A stretch of DNA of 64,000 nucleotides from a gamma proteobacterium HTCC2207 (lineage in GTDB: Bacteria > Pseudomonadota > Gammaproteobacteria > Pseudomonadales > Porticoccaceae), in the NCBI GenBank assembly GCA_000153445.1, contig CH672400.1, positions 134,782 to 198,781 on the forward strand. Reading direction: 5' to 3'. The stretch's first letter is position 1. Every line of letters starts with the position of its first letter. Shown here one piece after another: positions 1 to 8,529 of the stretch. The notes under the pieces were generated by a model. It saw only the letters and a program-made list of their open reading frames with translations. It ran no database searches and was not told the DNA's origin. The position numbers were made by a program, and so were the translations under genes.

Positions 1-36
1 TTTGACAGCGCAAAACCAGACATGGATATTCAATGA
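1..36 (+). CDS. 3' end of an upstream gene, probably hemA (glutamyl-tRNA reductase)
   Basis: An open frame runs in from the window edge and ends in TGA at 34-36, reading [11 protein letters not shown]. Its stop overlaps the prfA ATG (ATGA), a typical translational coupling. In gammaproteobacteria the gene immediately upstream of prfA is usually hemA, the first committed step of tetrapyrrole synthesis. Only eleven residues are visible, so the identity rests on neighbourhood alone. Confidence 0.45.
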   Translation, partial: FDSAKPDMDIQ

Positions 37-1115
37 AAGCTTCAATTCTCTCTAAGTTAGATCACCTCTCCGAACGCTATGAAGAAGTGGGCGCACTGCT
101 CAGTGATGGCGATATTATCAGTGATCAAAATCGCTTTCGCACTCTCTCTAAAGAGTATTCGGAGCTTGAACTGCTGGTAAAAACCTATGGCAGTTACAAA
201 GATGTGATGGAAAATATTGAAGAGGCCAAGCTGTTATTAAAGGACTCGGATACCGATATGCGCGATATGGCGCAGGAAGAAATGCGCAGCGGTGAAGAGC
301 GGCGTCAAGTGCTTGAGCTGGAAATTCAAAAGCTGCTGTTACCAAAAGATCCGAAAGATTCGAAAAATGTCTTTCTTGAAATTCGCGCCGGAACCGGTGG
401 TGACGAAGCGGCAATTTTTTCTGGCGACCTTTTTCGTATGTACAGTAAGTACGCTGAAACCAACCGCTGGAAGGTTGAGATTATCAGTGAAAATAGCGGC
501 GACCATGGCGGCTATAAAGAAGTTATCGCACGGATTGTCGGTCAGGGTGTTTACTCAAAACTGAAATTTGAATCCGGCGCCCATCGAGTGCAGCGAGTGC
601 CCGATACAGAATCTCAGGGTCGCGTGCACACGTCCGCCTGCACAGTTGCAATCATGGCTGAAGCCGATGAGCAGGACGCTATCGAGATCAACAAAGGCGA
701 TCTGAGAGTGGATACTTTCCGCGCCTCGGGTTCTGGTGGTCAGCACGTCAACAAAACTGACTCCGCTATCCGTCTCACTCACTTGCCCAGTGGGCTGGTG
801 GTCGAATGTCAGGATGAGCGCTCGCAGCATAAAAACCGTGCCAAAGCGATGTCGGTACTTCAGGCTCGCTTGACTGCTATGCAGGATGAAGCTGTTGCTA
901 AAGAGCAGTCTGATCAGCGCAAAAATTTAGTTGGCAGTGGCGATCGCTCTGAGCGTATTCGCACTTATAACTTTCCCCAAGGGCGAGTTACTGACCACCG
1001 TATTAACCTTACTCTCTATAAGTTGGGTGAAGTAATGGAAGGTTCTCTAGACGACGTGCTCGGCCCTCTCGTTAATGAATTCCAAGCGGAGCAGCTCGCC
1101 AGTCTGTCCGAATAA
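33..1115 (+). CDS. prfA: Peptide chain release factor 1
   Basis: RF1 recognises UAA and UAG in the ribosomal A site and triggers hydrolysis of peptidyl-tRNA. The 360-residue length is the family norm. The stop-codon recognition tripeptide PxT is at 190-192 (P-D-T), inside the conserved HRVQRVP...ESQGR block, and the catalytic GGQ loop is at 235-237. PxT rather than SPF separates it from RF2. The glutamine of GGQ is normally methylated by PrmC, whose gene follows with a one-base overlap (TAATG), so the enzyme and its modifier are made together. The start ATG overlaps the stop of the preceding gene. Confidence 0.97.
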   Translation: MKASILSKLDHLSERYEEVGALLSDGDIISDQNRFRTLSKEYSELELLVKTYGSYKDVMENIEEAKLLLKDSDTDMRDMAQEEMRSGEERRQVLELEIQKLLLPKDPKDSKNVFLEIRAGTGGDEAAIFSGDLFRMYSKYAETNRWKVEIISENSGDHGGYKEVIARIVGQGVYSKLKFESGAHRVQRVPDTESQGRVHTSACTVAIMAEADEQDAIEINKGDLRVDTFRASGSGGQHVNKTDSAIRLTHLPSGLVVECQDERSQHKNRAKAMSVLQARLTAMQDEAVAKEQSDQRKNLVGSGDRSERIRTYNFPQGRVTDHRINLTLYKLGEVMEGSLDDVLGPLVNEFQAEQLASLSE

Positions 1116-1948
1116 TGACCATTGCCGAACTTCTTCACTCTGCTACTGGGGCCAATCAGCTTGGCGACAGCCCCCAACTTGATTGCGAGCTATTGCTCTG
1201 CTTTGTGTTGGGGGTGGCGCCCAGTTATTTGAAAACCTGGCCCGAGCGACAGGTCAGCGGGGATCATTGGGCACAGTTCGATGCGTTATTGCAGCGTCGT
1301 ATAGCCGGCGAACCCGTTGCCTATTTAATCGGTTCTCAAGGGTTTTGGAGTCTCGACCTTGAGGTCTCTCCGGCAACGCTTATCCCGCGTCCGGAAACCG
1401 AGCTGTTGGTAGAGGTAGCGTTGGATTTAGCCCTCCCCGAGCAGGCCGCGGTGCTGGATTTGGGCACCGGTACCGGCGCCATAGCTCTGGCCTTGGCCTC
1501 TGAGCGCAATGGCTGGCAAATTTGCGCCGTAGATCTGCAGCAGAGTGCGGTGGATCTGGCTGAGCGCAATCGTCAGCGCTACCAACTCAATAATGTCAGG
1601 CTGTTTGCCAGTGATTGGTTTGCGGCTATCCCAGTTCAGCGCTTTGATTTAATTGTTAGCAACCCGCCCTATATTGAAGCCAATGACCCACATCTCACTC
1701 AGGGGGATGTGCGCTTTGAGCCTGCCTCGGCGTTAGTGTCTGGCGATGATGGTTTAGATGACTTACGTTTGGTCTGTAGCCAGAGCGTCGATTATTTGGC
1801 CGATGGTGGTTGGCTGTTGTTGGAGCATGGATTTGATCAGGGTGCGGCGGTGCGTGAGTTGCTAGAACGAGCTGGCTTTACATTGGTGGAGACCCGCTCG
1901 GACCTAAATGGTTGCGAACGAATAACCCTAGGTTGCTGCCACTTTTAA
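1115..1948 (+). CDS. prmC: Peptide chain release factor N5-glutamine methyltransferase
   Basis: This SAM-dependent methyltransferase modifies the GGQ glutamine of release factors RF1 and RF2. A helical N-terminal domain (about 1-85) is followed by a Rossmann methyltransferase fold with the SAM-binding DLGTGTG at 115-121 and the catalytic NPPY at 183-186, the signature of N5-glutamine methyltransferases. At 277 residues the length is normal. The start overlaps the prfA stop by one base. The gene is followed immediately by a 14-bp tandem repeat block. Confidence 0.96.
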   Translation: MTIAELLHSATGANQLGDSPQLDCELLLCFVLGVAPSYLKTWPERQVSGDHWAQFDALLQRRIAGEPVAYLIGSQGFWSLDLEVSPATLIPRPETELLVEVALDLALPEQAAVLDLGTGTGAIALALASERNGWQICAVDLQQSAVDLAERNRQRYQLNNVRLFASDWFAAIPVQRFDLIVSNPPYIEANDPHLTQGDVRFEPASALVSGDDGLDDLRLVCSQSVDYLADGGWLLLEHGFDQGAAVRELLERAGFTLVETRSDLNGCERITLGCCHF

Positions 1949-1951
1949 GGA

Positions 1952-2019
1952 GCTATTTATAACAGGCTATTGATAACAGGCTATTTTTAACCCGCTATTT
2001 ATAACCTGCTATTTACGAC
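1952..2019. repeat. 14-bp tandem repeat, about five copies
   Basis: Copies beginning with GCTATT start at 1952, 1966, 1980, 1994 and 2008, an exact 14-base spacing, with consensus GCTATTTATAACAG and a few substitutions per copy. The array fills the space between the prmC stop and the convergent MATE gene. No hairpin or reading frame explains it. It belongs to a series of unrelated short tandem duplications next to gene ends in this window. Confidence 0.9.
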
Positions 2020-2036
2020 TCTCTGTTAATAAACTG

Positions 2037-3419
2037 CTACAAATTCTCCAGTGCCTGAATTCTTCGCCGCGAGACTATATTCCATCTAGTGATTAAACCG
2101 ATTCCGGCGCAGGATGCTCCAATAATAGTGCCTACCCAAAAACCGTAGACGCCCATTGGCTCGCCCCAAATATCCGTTAGAGCCAGAGAATAGGCGATAG
2201 GAAAGGCAATGCCCCAGAATGCCACCACCTGAATAAATAGCGGCATACGCACATCTTTGTAGCCACGCAGGGCACCACTGGCGGTCATTTGTAGAGAATC
2301 CACCGAGCCCAGTACTGCGGCAAACAAAAACAGATTGGCGGCAATTAACTGGACATTGGGGTCAGCACTAAACAGCGCCGCTAGGTCCTCACGCAGAGTA
2401 ACTTTTAATGCTGCGGTGGTGAGGCCAAGCATAAATACCATCTTGTAGCCGACTATGCAGTAACGTCGCGCCAGTCTTGGATCCCCTGCGCCTTCCGCCA
2501 TGGCGACTTTGATTGTCAGTGCTGAAGCTACACCCAGGGGAACCATAAAGGCCAGTGAATCTATATTGATTGCGATGGCATGGGCACCCACTACATCGGA
2601 ACCCAGGTGGGCGATCATCAGTGGGATAATCGCGAAAAACATAATTTCTGCGGCAATATTGAGGGCGATAGGAATGCCGAGACGCAAAATATTAACAATC
2701 GCCGCGATATTGACCTGGGCGAAATCACTGTACAGTTTTAATGCCCGCATAGTCTTAGAGCGCTGGGCATAGACCGCCATGCAAATCAGTAGAAAGGTCA
2801 TCACCAAGGCCGTGGCCCAGCCGGCTCCCGCCCCGCCCAATGCTGGGAAACCCAACTTGCCGAAGACCAGAACATAGTCGAGAACAATATTGAGTAAAAA
2901 TGCGGCACCGTTAAAAACCATAACCGGTCGGATATCCCCCATGCCCTCGAAGGTGGTTCGAAAGACAAAAAATGCTGGAAACATTAGCCCGGTAATCAAA
3001 AACGGCAGCATATAACGGCGGCCGATATCGTAGACCTCTGCGGGAATCTGCAGCTGCCCGAGAATATAAATCCCCAGAAGGATGCCGCAGTTCACGGCTA
3101 TGCCAACAGGTACAGCTAACCACAGCGCCTGCTGAAACTGGAAGCGCACCAGATGACGATTTCCCGCCCCCCAATGGTTGCCGATAATCGGGCTATTGCC
3201 GAGCATAATGCCGATAACAATTAGATTGATCACTGCCCAGATACTGCCGCCCAGCTGCACCGCAGCAAGCTCGTCGGCGCTGATTTGGCCGGCCATATAA
3301 ATATCGGTAACGGTCATGCCGACCACAGCCACCTGACCGAAGATCAGTGGTCCGGCGAGGGACCATAGCTGCTTCGCATGGCTGAGTTGTGTGGACTTAT
3401 TAATCTTGTCGGCAAGCAT
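2037..3419 (-). CDS. MATE family efflux transporter (NorM/DinF-like)
   Basis: A 460-residue, very hydrophobic protein with about twelve predicted membrane helices, the usual size and layout of MATE exporters. These expel cationic drugs or metabolites in exchange for Na+ or H+. The N-terminal GPLIFGQVAVVGMTVTDIY stretch and the conserved glycine/proline helices of both six-helix halves support the call. I chose ATG at 3419; a GTG at 3428 would add three residues and neither has a clear Shine-Dalgarno. It stands alone, convergent with prmC and divergent from the DoxX gene. Substrate cannot be inferred. Confidence 0.87.
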   Translation of the reverse strand: MLADKINKSTQLSHAKQLWSLAGPLIFGQVAVVGMTVTDIYMAGQISADELAAVQLGGSIWAVINLIVIGIMLGNSPIIGNHWGAGNRHLVRFQFQQALWLAVPVGIAVNCGILLGIYILGQLQIPAEVYDIGRRYMLPFLITGLMFPAFFVFRTTFEGMGDIRPVMVFNGAAFLLNIVLDYVLVFGKLGFPALGGAGAGWATALVMTFLLICMAVYAQRSKTMRALKLYSDFAQVNIAAIVNILRLGIPIALNIAAEIMFFAIIPLMIAHLGSDVVGAHAIAINIDSLAFMVPLGVASALTIKVAMAEGAGDPRLARRYCIVGYKMVFMLGLTTAALKVTLREDLAALFSADPNVQLIAANLFLFAAVLGSVDSLQMTASGALRGYKDVRMPLFIQVVAFWGIAFPIAYSLALTDIWGEPMGVYGFWVGTIIGASCAGIGLITRWNIVSRRRIQALENL

Positions 3420-3599
3420 TTTTGGCACAGAGTAATTTAAGCTTTCATTCTCGTTTAATGATCAGCGCAAAGCGAGAGAAAATAGGGCGCATTGGTGGAA
3501 TATCTGCTAACTGATATAGAGGTTGGAATTTTTTTGCCAAGCGGCAATCTAAACTGCCTCTGACATAGTCTGAAACAACCTTATCAAGGAGTGATAAAT

Positions 3600-4268
3600 A
3601 TGCAGCTATTGGTTGATGGGTACAAATCTTTCCTCTTAAAATTAAAATATATCGATTCGCTTGGGCCCCTAGCGCTAAGGCTTTATTTGGCGTCGATTTT
3701 TATTGGTGTCGGGCTGCATAAATTTGCCAATTGGGAGCAAATGGTGGCTTGGTTTGGCAACCCCGACTGGGGATTGGGTCTGCCAGCTCCTGCCTTGATG
3801 GTGCTGCTTGCTGCCAGTGCGGAATTGCTTGGCGGTCTGGCCCTATTAGTTGGTTTGGCGACCCGGCTGGTGGTTGTGCCTTTAATGATCACTATGCTGG
3901 TCGCGGCGGGCAGTGCCCACTGGGACAATGGTTGGTTTGCTATTGCGCCTGGAGATCCCCATACCAGTACCGCTAAAGTACTGGCTATGGTCGGTGTCCC
4001 AGCAGCCGAAAAAAGTCTTGAAAATAGCGTTGCTGTAGGGGAGCGCCTGAGTGCAGCGAAGTCGCTGCTGAAACGCCATGGCAACTATAGCTGGCTCACT
4101 GAGAAGGGCGGTTTAGTGATTCTCAACAATGGCATTGAGTTTGCCGCGACCTATTTTATTATGCTGTTGATGCTGTTGATGCTGTTGATGCTGTTGTTTA
4201 CAGGTGCTGGACGCTGGTTCAGTCTCGACTACTGGATTGCGCGGCGCACAGGTCTGGCCAATATGTAG
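3600..4268 (+). CDS. DoxX family membrane protein
   Basis: A 222-residue protein with four main hydrophobic segments. The N-terminal part (LGPLALRLYLASIFIGVGLHKF..., then AELLGGLALLVGLATR) is typical of the DoxX family, four-helix quinone-reductase-like or accessory membrane proteins of varied, mostly unproven roles. The start is ATG at 3600 because AAGGAG lies at 3586-3591 with eight bases of spacing; the GTG at 3591 is part of that ribosome binding site. About 60 residues between helices 3 and 4 are soluble and charged. The last helix carries a perfect fourfold MLL repeat. Function unknown. Confidence 0.75.
   Translation: MQLLVDGYKSFLLKLKYIDSLGPLALRLYLASIFIGVGLHKFANWEQMVAWFGNPDWGLGLPAPALMVLLAASAELLGGLALLVGLATRLVVVPLMITMLVAAGSAHWDNGWFAIAPGDPHTSTAKVLAMVGVPAAEKSLENSVAVGERLSAAKSLLKRHGNYSWLTEKGGLVILNNGIEFAATYFIMLLMLLMLLMLLFTGAGRWFSLDYWIARRTGLANM
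4161..4196 (+). repeat. Perfect 9-bp x4 coding microsatellite in the DoxX gene
   Basis: ATGCTGTTG is repeated four times without error, coding Met-Leu-Leu four times in the last membrane helix. The unit is a multiple of three, so copy-number slippage would lengthen or shorten the helix by three residues without breaking the frame. Confidence 0.95.
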
Positions 4269-4281
4269 CCCGAGAAGAGGC

Positions 4282-4320
4282 GTCGACGAGCCAGATTATT
4301 TAAGCAAACGGCTCGCCGAC
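4282..4320. other. Inverted repeat between doxX and the helicase gene
   Basis: GTCGACGAGCC at 4282-4292 pairs with GGCTCGCCGAC at 4310-4320, ten of eleven positions, across a 17-base loop. No uridine run follows, so it is a weak candidate for a rho-independent terminator of the DoxX gene. It may instead be an operator or mRNA structure ahead of rhlB. A TGCTACAAT sequence (extended -10 type) lies just after it at 4326-4334. Confidence 0.45.
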
Positions 4321-4438
4321 AATTCTGCTACAATCGCGCCTCAAATATGTGCACACAGCGTTTCAAAGAGATAGCCTTTAACGGATAGCGTGCATTGAAC
4401 CCGGTGTTTAATCACTGTCCAAATATGCGTGCCCAAAC

Positions 4439-6193
4439 TTGACTGAAACTACAACCCCAGAAAATTCTACGCCCAACAACGAAGCCAAAAAGTCATCTTC
4501 ACGAGGTCCTCGACGTCGCGGACGCGGCCGTGGTCGCAATAATAACAGCGCCCCCAAGGCCTGGAGCGCAGATCAGTTTGTTGTCGAAGTGCAAGAGGGT
4601 AAAGCCCGCTTCCACGATTTCGATCTGCCACTGCCTCTGTTGCGCGGTATCCAGACAGCTGGATTTCAATACTGCACACCTATTCAAGGTGCTTCGCTGC
4701 CTCATACCTTGCGCGGCCATGACATGGTCGGCAAGGCACAGACAGGTACGGGTAAAACGGCTGCATTCCTGGTCAGTATTATCAGTGACCTGCTCAAACA
4801 CCCTGTCGAAGACGAACGCTATATAGGTGAAGCTAGAGCGCTGATCCTGGCGCCGACCCGCGAGCTGGCGGTACAGATTGGTGAAGATGCGGAACAGCTG
4901 GTTCAGCACACAGACCTCAAGGTCCACACCTTGGTCGGTGGTATGGACTATGCCAAGCAGCTGCACAAAATTAAGCGTGCACACTGCGATATTTTAGTGG
5001 GAACGCCGGGACGACTGCTGGATTTTGCCAGCAACAAAGACGTGCATCTGGATCAGGTAGAAGTACTGGTTATTGACGAAGCAGACCGTATGCTGGATAT
5101 GGGTTTTATCCCCCAAGTCCGTCGCCTAGTTCGCGCAACACCGCCGAAAGAAGACCGTCAAACACTACTGTTCTCAGCCACCTTTACCGATGACGTTATG
5201 CGTCTATCGGAGCAGTGGACTGACAAACCAGTGAAGCTTGAGATGGAGCCGGAGCGTGTAGCTACAGATACTGTTGAGCAGAAAATATTTATCACCACCG
5301 CCAACGAAAAGTTTGCCTTGCTGCAAAATATTCTGAAAAGCGATGATGTTAAGAGTGTCATGGTATTTGCCAACCGTCGCGATATTTGTCGCACTCTCTT
5401 TGAACGCCTGAAAAAGCAAGGTTTTAAGGTGGGCTTAATTGCTGGTGATGTGCCTCAGGCACGGCGCATGAAGACACTTGAAGGATTCAAGAGTGGCGCT
5501 TTGAAAGTGATGGTTGCCACTGACGTCGCAGGTCGCGGTATTCACGTCAACGGTGTTAGCCACGTGATTAACTTTACCCTGCCAGAAGAGCCTGAAGACT
5601 ATGTGCACCGAATTGGTCGCACCGGTCGTGCGGGAGAGACGGGCATCTCCATAAGCTTTGCCTGTGAAGACGATGCTTTCTTGCTTGAGCCAATCGAGAA
5701 GCTGTTGGATATGAAACTGTCCTGCACCATGCCCGATGAAGCCTTGCTGGTCGAGTCACCCGCACCAGCTGCTAGAAAAGCGCCTGCTGCTAAAAAGGCG
5801 CCTGCTGCTAAAAAACCGCCTGTTGTTGCAGCTGCGCCAGACGCGAAAGAAACGCCTGTAGCGAATGAAGCGCCCGCAGCCGATGCAGCGCCTGCGGCCG
5901 ATGCAAAGCCAGCAGCGGTCGCTCAAGAGCCAGCGGAATTTGAGCCTTTGATTGCAGTGGAGGTTTTAGAGCCTTCAGCGGATAAAGAGCCTTCAGCGGG
6001 TAAAGAGTCCTCAGCGGAACAAGAGTCCTCAGCGGAACAAGAGTCCTCAGCGGAACAAGAGCCTTCAGCTCAAGAAGAGCCTTCAGCGGATAAAGAGCCC
6101 TCAGCGGAACAAGAGCCCTCAGCTCAAGAAGAGCCCTCGGCGGACAAAGAGCCCTCAGCCAAAGAAGGCGATATAGACGGCAACAAAGCTTAA
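4439..6193 (+). CDS. rhlB: DEAD-box ATP-dependent RNA helicase, RhlB type
   Basis: RNA-unwinding ATPase; RhlB works with RNase E in mRNA decay. All helicase motifs are visible: Q motif CTPIQ at 79-83, AQTGTGKT at 100-107, PTRELA at 139-144, DEAD at 213-216, SAT at 246-248, then [10 protein letters not shown] and [11 protein letters not shown] basic RG-rich N-tail (22-33) is RNA-binding in character. At 584 residues it is far longer than E. coli RhlB because of a C-terminal tail: an Ala/Lys/Pro-rich stretch, then eleven acidic six-residue repeats. The start must be TTG at 4439, since an in-frame TAA lies at 4409-4411. RhlB is the closest call, but other RhlE/SrmB-like assignments are not fully excluded. 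Confidence 0.88.
   Translation: MTETTTPENSTPNNEAKKSSSRGPRRRGRGRGRNNNSAPKAWSADQFVVEVQEGKARFHDFDLPLPLLRGIQTAGFQYCTPIQGASLPHTLRGHDMVGKAQTGTGKTAAFLVSIISDLLKHPVEDERYIGEARALILAPTRELAVQIGEDAEQLVQHTDLKVHTLVGGMDYAKQLHKIKRAHCDILVGTPGRLLDFASNKDVHLDQVEVLVIDEADRMLDMGFIPQVRRLVRATPPKEDRQTLLFSATFTDDVMRLSEQWTDKPVKLEMEPERVATDTVEQKIFITTANEKFALLQNILKSDDVKSVMVFANRRDICRTLFERLKKQGFKVGLIAGDVPQARRMKTLEGFKSGALKVMVATDVAGRGIHVNGVSHVINFTLPEEPEDYVHRIGRTGRAGETGISISFACEDDAFLLEPIEKLLDMKLSCTMPDEALLVESPAPAARKAPAAKKAPAAKKPPVVAAAPDAKETPVANEAPAADAAPAADAKPAAVAQEPAEFEPLIAVEVLEPSADKEPSAGKESSAEQESSAEQESSAEQEPSAQEEPSADKEPSAEQEPSAQEEPSADKEPSAKEGDIDGNKA
5969..6166 (+). repeat. 18-bp x11 tandem repeat coding the helicase tail
   Basis: Eleven consecutive 18-base units encode six-residue blocks of the type [24 protein letters not shown] and EPSAKE (residues 511-576). 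Units are similar at the DNA level (GAGCCTTCAGCGGATAAA type), which suggests recent expansion. The product is acidic and presumably disordered. Confidence 0.95.
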
Positions 6194-6212
6194 CAGAGCC
6201 GGCTAGCTTAAT

Positions 6213-6246
6213 TGGCACAGCGCCCTGCTGTGCCAGTCCTCTTTTT
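6213..6246 (+). terminator. Rho-independent terminator after rhlB
   Basis: TGGCACAG at 6213-6220 pairs with CTGTGCCA at 6227-6234 (7-8 bp stem), followed shortly by CTCTTTTTA. It sits 20 bases after the rhlB stop and overlaps the last bases of the convergent cysZ gene. Confidence 0.75.
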
Positions 6247-7009
6247 AAATCTCGCTGTATTCACGACACCACAGCAAGGTGCCGCCAACCACAGTGGCCG
6301 GTAGCAGTAACAAATTGACCAGCGGAATCGCTGCTGCCACCAGTGCCGACAAGCCAAAACTCAATGACAATAATCTCTGCTTCCCCGCCCGCTGTCGCAC
6401 CTGGGTAAAACTCAGCTCGTCACTGTCCCCGGGATAATCCATATATTGCAGAGCCAGAGACCAGGCCGCCCAGCTTGCTGCTATCAGTGGCGCCAAAATA
6501 TTAATTATCGGTACAAAGCTAATCATCACCGTCAGCAACGCTATGCCGAGAGTTCGTGGCAGCATATAAGCGATGATCTGCAGTTCGCGGCGAAAACTGC
6601 CCCAGGCCGTGGCTAGTAGTGCCTTAGTAGATGTGGGTGTTTTATCGGTAAGGCCGCGCTCAAGGGCAATCACCCGCTCGGCGATAATGCCGTAAAACGG
6701 AGAGCCAATCAGATTGGCAAATACTGTGAAGGTAAAGGAATAGATAACCAGCGCTAGCAGCACAAACATCAGCCAGATGATCCATGCCAGCCACTCCAGC
6801 CAATCTGGCACCGAGGCAATCAACCAGTTGAGCCAGTCGCTAACCCAAGCTGCGGCCAACCAGGTCGCTGCAGAAAACAGTATCAGATTAAGCAATGTGG
6901 GAATAATTACCAGCCAGCGAATATCTGTATGCCCGAGAAGTTTTAACCCTTCAAAGATAACTGCGGGGCTCGCTATGGGGGTGCTTAGCATTGATGGCTT
7001 TGCTGTCAT
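6245..7009 (-). CDS. cysZ: Sulfate transporter CysZ / EI24 family membrane protein
   Basis: A 254-residue inner-membrane protein with the CysZ pattern: an N-terminal GLKLLGHTDIRWLVIIPTL start, two long hydrophobic hairpins, and the YSFTFTVFANLIGSPFYGIIAE segment that is highly characteristic of the family. CysZ lets sulfate enter the cytoplasm for cysteine synthesis. It is not next to cysK here, but two serine acetyltransferase genes of the same pathway occur elsewhere in the window. Length matches E. coli CysZ (253). Convergent with rhlB. Confidence 0.9.
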   Translation of the reverse strand: MTAKPSMLSTPIASPAVIFEGLKLLGHTDIRWLVIIPTLLNLILFSAATWLAAAWVSDWLNWLIASVPDWLEWLAWIIWLMFVLLALVIYSFTFTVFANLIGSPFYGIIAERVIALERGLTDKTPTSTKALLATAWGSFRRELQIIAYMLPRTLGIALLTVMISFVPIINILAPLIAASWAAWSLALQYMDYPGDSDELSFTQVRQRAGKQRLLSLSFGLSALVAAAIPLVNLLLLPATVVGGTLLWCREYSEI

Positions 7010-7135
7010 TATTGCTCGATTCCTTGGGTCATAAACTTACTCACCAGCTCTGATGTTATAGCCATTTTTACAGATAGCAGAATAGCATCTATGCTTTATC
7101 TAATTGGATTGAATTGATATCAGGGGAGAGGATAG

Positions 7136-7873
7136 ATGAATAAAATTGGAAAAATCACCACGACAATTATTTTGTTGGTGGTTGTATTGATGATTGTTGT
7201 TCTGAGTAACTTGGATCGCGGCATCAAAACAGTAGTGGAGACTATTGGCCCTGAGTTGACTGGATCGGAGGTCACTCTAAGTTCAGTAGACCTGTCACTA
7301 ACTGATGCGAAGGGGAGTTTTTCAGGATTGCGAGTCGGTAACCCTCAGGGTTTTGCCGCAGCCGATGCGTTTAAATTGGGGTTAATTAGCTTCGCTATGG
7401 ATGCAGAGCACTTGGCGGATAACACCATAGTGATCGACTCGCTGCGAATTGTGGCGCCAGAAATTACCATGGAGAGAGCGGACGGTCGCAGCAATCTGGA
7501 TCAGATTCAGGCCAATATAGCCGACTATTTGGGTGCCGATAGCGGTCAGGAGAGTGCTGATACTGAAGGCAAAAAATTCATTATTCGCGATCTGAGAATT
7601 ACCGATGCCGTGGTGCACTATGCGATTCTTGGCGGTAAAGGTCTCGACCTAGAACTGCCCGATCTGCATCTCACTAATATAGGGGGATCTGCTGAAGGCG
7701 GTGATGGAGTCTCTGGCGCTGAGGCCGCAGCGGAAATTATCGGCGCCATTACCCGCGCGGCAGGCAAGGCCGTAAGCCAGTCAGGAGCGATTAAGGATAT
7801 GGGGAAATCGCTGGAAGATCAGATCAAGGAGAAGGCTGGCAGCCTAAAAGGGTTGTTCGGCAACAAAAATTAA
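7136..7873 (+). CDS. AsmA-like membrane-anchored protein of unknown function
   Basis: A 245-residue protein with one N-terminal membrane anchor (about 7-25) and a large extracytoplasmic part. The order GSEVTLSSVDLSLTDAKGSFSGLRVGNPQGF followed by alternating beta-type segments resembles the N-terminal domain of AsmA/TamB-type proteins, many of which act in envelope lipid transport or outer-membrane quality control. The C-terminus is Ala/Gly-rich with a charged amphipathic end. A good ribosome binding site (GGGGAGAGGA) precedes the ATG. Divergent from cysZ. The specific role is unknown. Confidence 0.6.
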   Translation: MNKIGKITTTIILLVVVLMIVVLSNLDRGIKTVVETIGPELTGSEVTLSSVDLSLTDAKGSFSGLRVGNPQGFAAADAFKLGLISFAMDAEHLADNTIVIDSLRIVAPEITMERADGRSNLDQIQANIADYLGADSGQESADTEGKKFIIRDLRITDAVVHYAILGGKGLDLELPDLHLTNIGGSAEGGDGVSGAEAAAEIIGAITRAAGKAVSQSGAIKDMGKSLEDQIKEKAGSLKGLFGNKN

Positions 7874-7901
7874 TCGCTTAGTCTCGACGGACCAGCGAAT
7901 G

Positions 7902-7935
7902 ATGCCCAGCGTTGCTATGCCCAGCGCTGCTATGC
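7902..7935. repeat. 15-bp tandem duplication over the smpB 3' end
   Basis: ATGCCCAGCGTTGCT at 7902-7916 is repeated as ATGCCCAGCGCTGCT at 7917-7931 with one mismatch, followed by ATGC of a third copy. It covers the last codon region and stop of smpB (minus strand). Confidence 0.8.
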
Positions 7936-8406
7936 AGAGTGCCGCATAATTCGCTGCTTCTGACGATCCCAGTCACGCTCTTTGTCGTCATTGCGCTTAT
8001 CGAAATCCGCCTTACCTTTGGCCAGGGCGATCTCAACTTTAATAAGATGGCTTTTCCAATACATCGCGGTGCAGACACAGGTGTGGCCCTTTTGATTGAC
8101 CCCAGCTTCAAGCTTATCTAATTCGCGGCGATTGAGCAGCAGCTTGCGCGAGCGAATCGGCTCGGTGACATAGTGAGTCGATGCGGTTGGCAGCGGCGTG
8201 ATATTGGTGCCGATCAACCAGGCCTCGCCATTCTGCAGCAATACATAGGTGTCGGTAAGATTGACCTTGCCCTCGCGCAGACTCTTCACTTCCCAGCCCA
8301 TCAGGGCAATTCCCGCCTCAAACTTTTGCTCGAGAAAATAGTTATGCTTCGCCTTCTTGTTGAGGGCGATAGTGCTGGATTGAGCTTTAGGTTTCTTTTT
8401 TGTCAT
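7930..8406 (-). CDS. smpB: SsrA (tmRNA)-binding protein
   Basis: SmpB delivers tmRNA to stalled ribosomes for trans-translation. The 158-residue sequence has the family hallmarks: [34 protein letters not shown], and the basic disordered C-terminal tail after [24 protein letters not shown], which enters the decoding site. No ssrA gene is recognisable in the neighbouring intergenic regions. The position beside ratA-rnfH matches the Pseudomonas order, but here an NSS transporter gene lies between them. The 123-base gap to that divergent gene should hold both promoters. Confidence 0.97.
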   Translation of the reverse strand: MTKKKPKAQSSTIALNKKAKHNYFLEQKFEAGIALMGWEVKSLREGKVNLTDTYVLLQNGEAWLIGTNITPLPTASTHYVTEPIRSRKLLLNRRELDKLEAGVNQKGHTCVCTAMYWKSHLIKVEIALAKGKADFDKRNDDKERDWDRQKQRIMRHSA

Positions 8407-8529
8407 AACTCGCGATTATACGTCTGCTGATCTATTTATCATAACCAAATGCGCACTCAATGGTGGCTAATTAATTAGGATCACCTTGGCGATAGCGTTA
8501 CAATTCAACATCATTTTTTGGGGTAGTTT

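Noticed and set aside
5808-6218. Leucine-rich protein on the minus strand
   Set aside because: Antisense reading of the helicase tail repeats.
6213-6230. Sigma-54 promoter (TGGCAC...TGC)
   Set aside because: The bases form the left arm and loop of the rhlB terminator hairpin, and the spacing is wrong for a start upstream of any gene.
8407-8529. ssrA (tmRNA) gene next to smpB
   Set aside because: The 123-base gap is too short and lacks the tRNA-like ends; the 56-base gap on the other side is shorter still.
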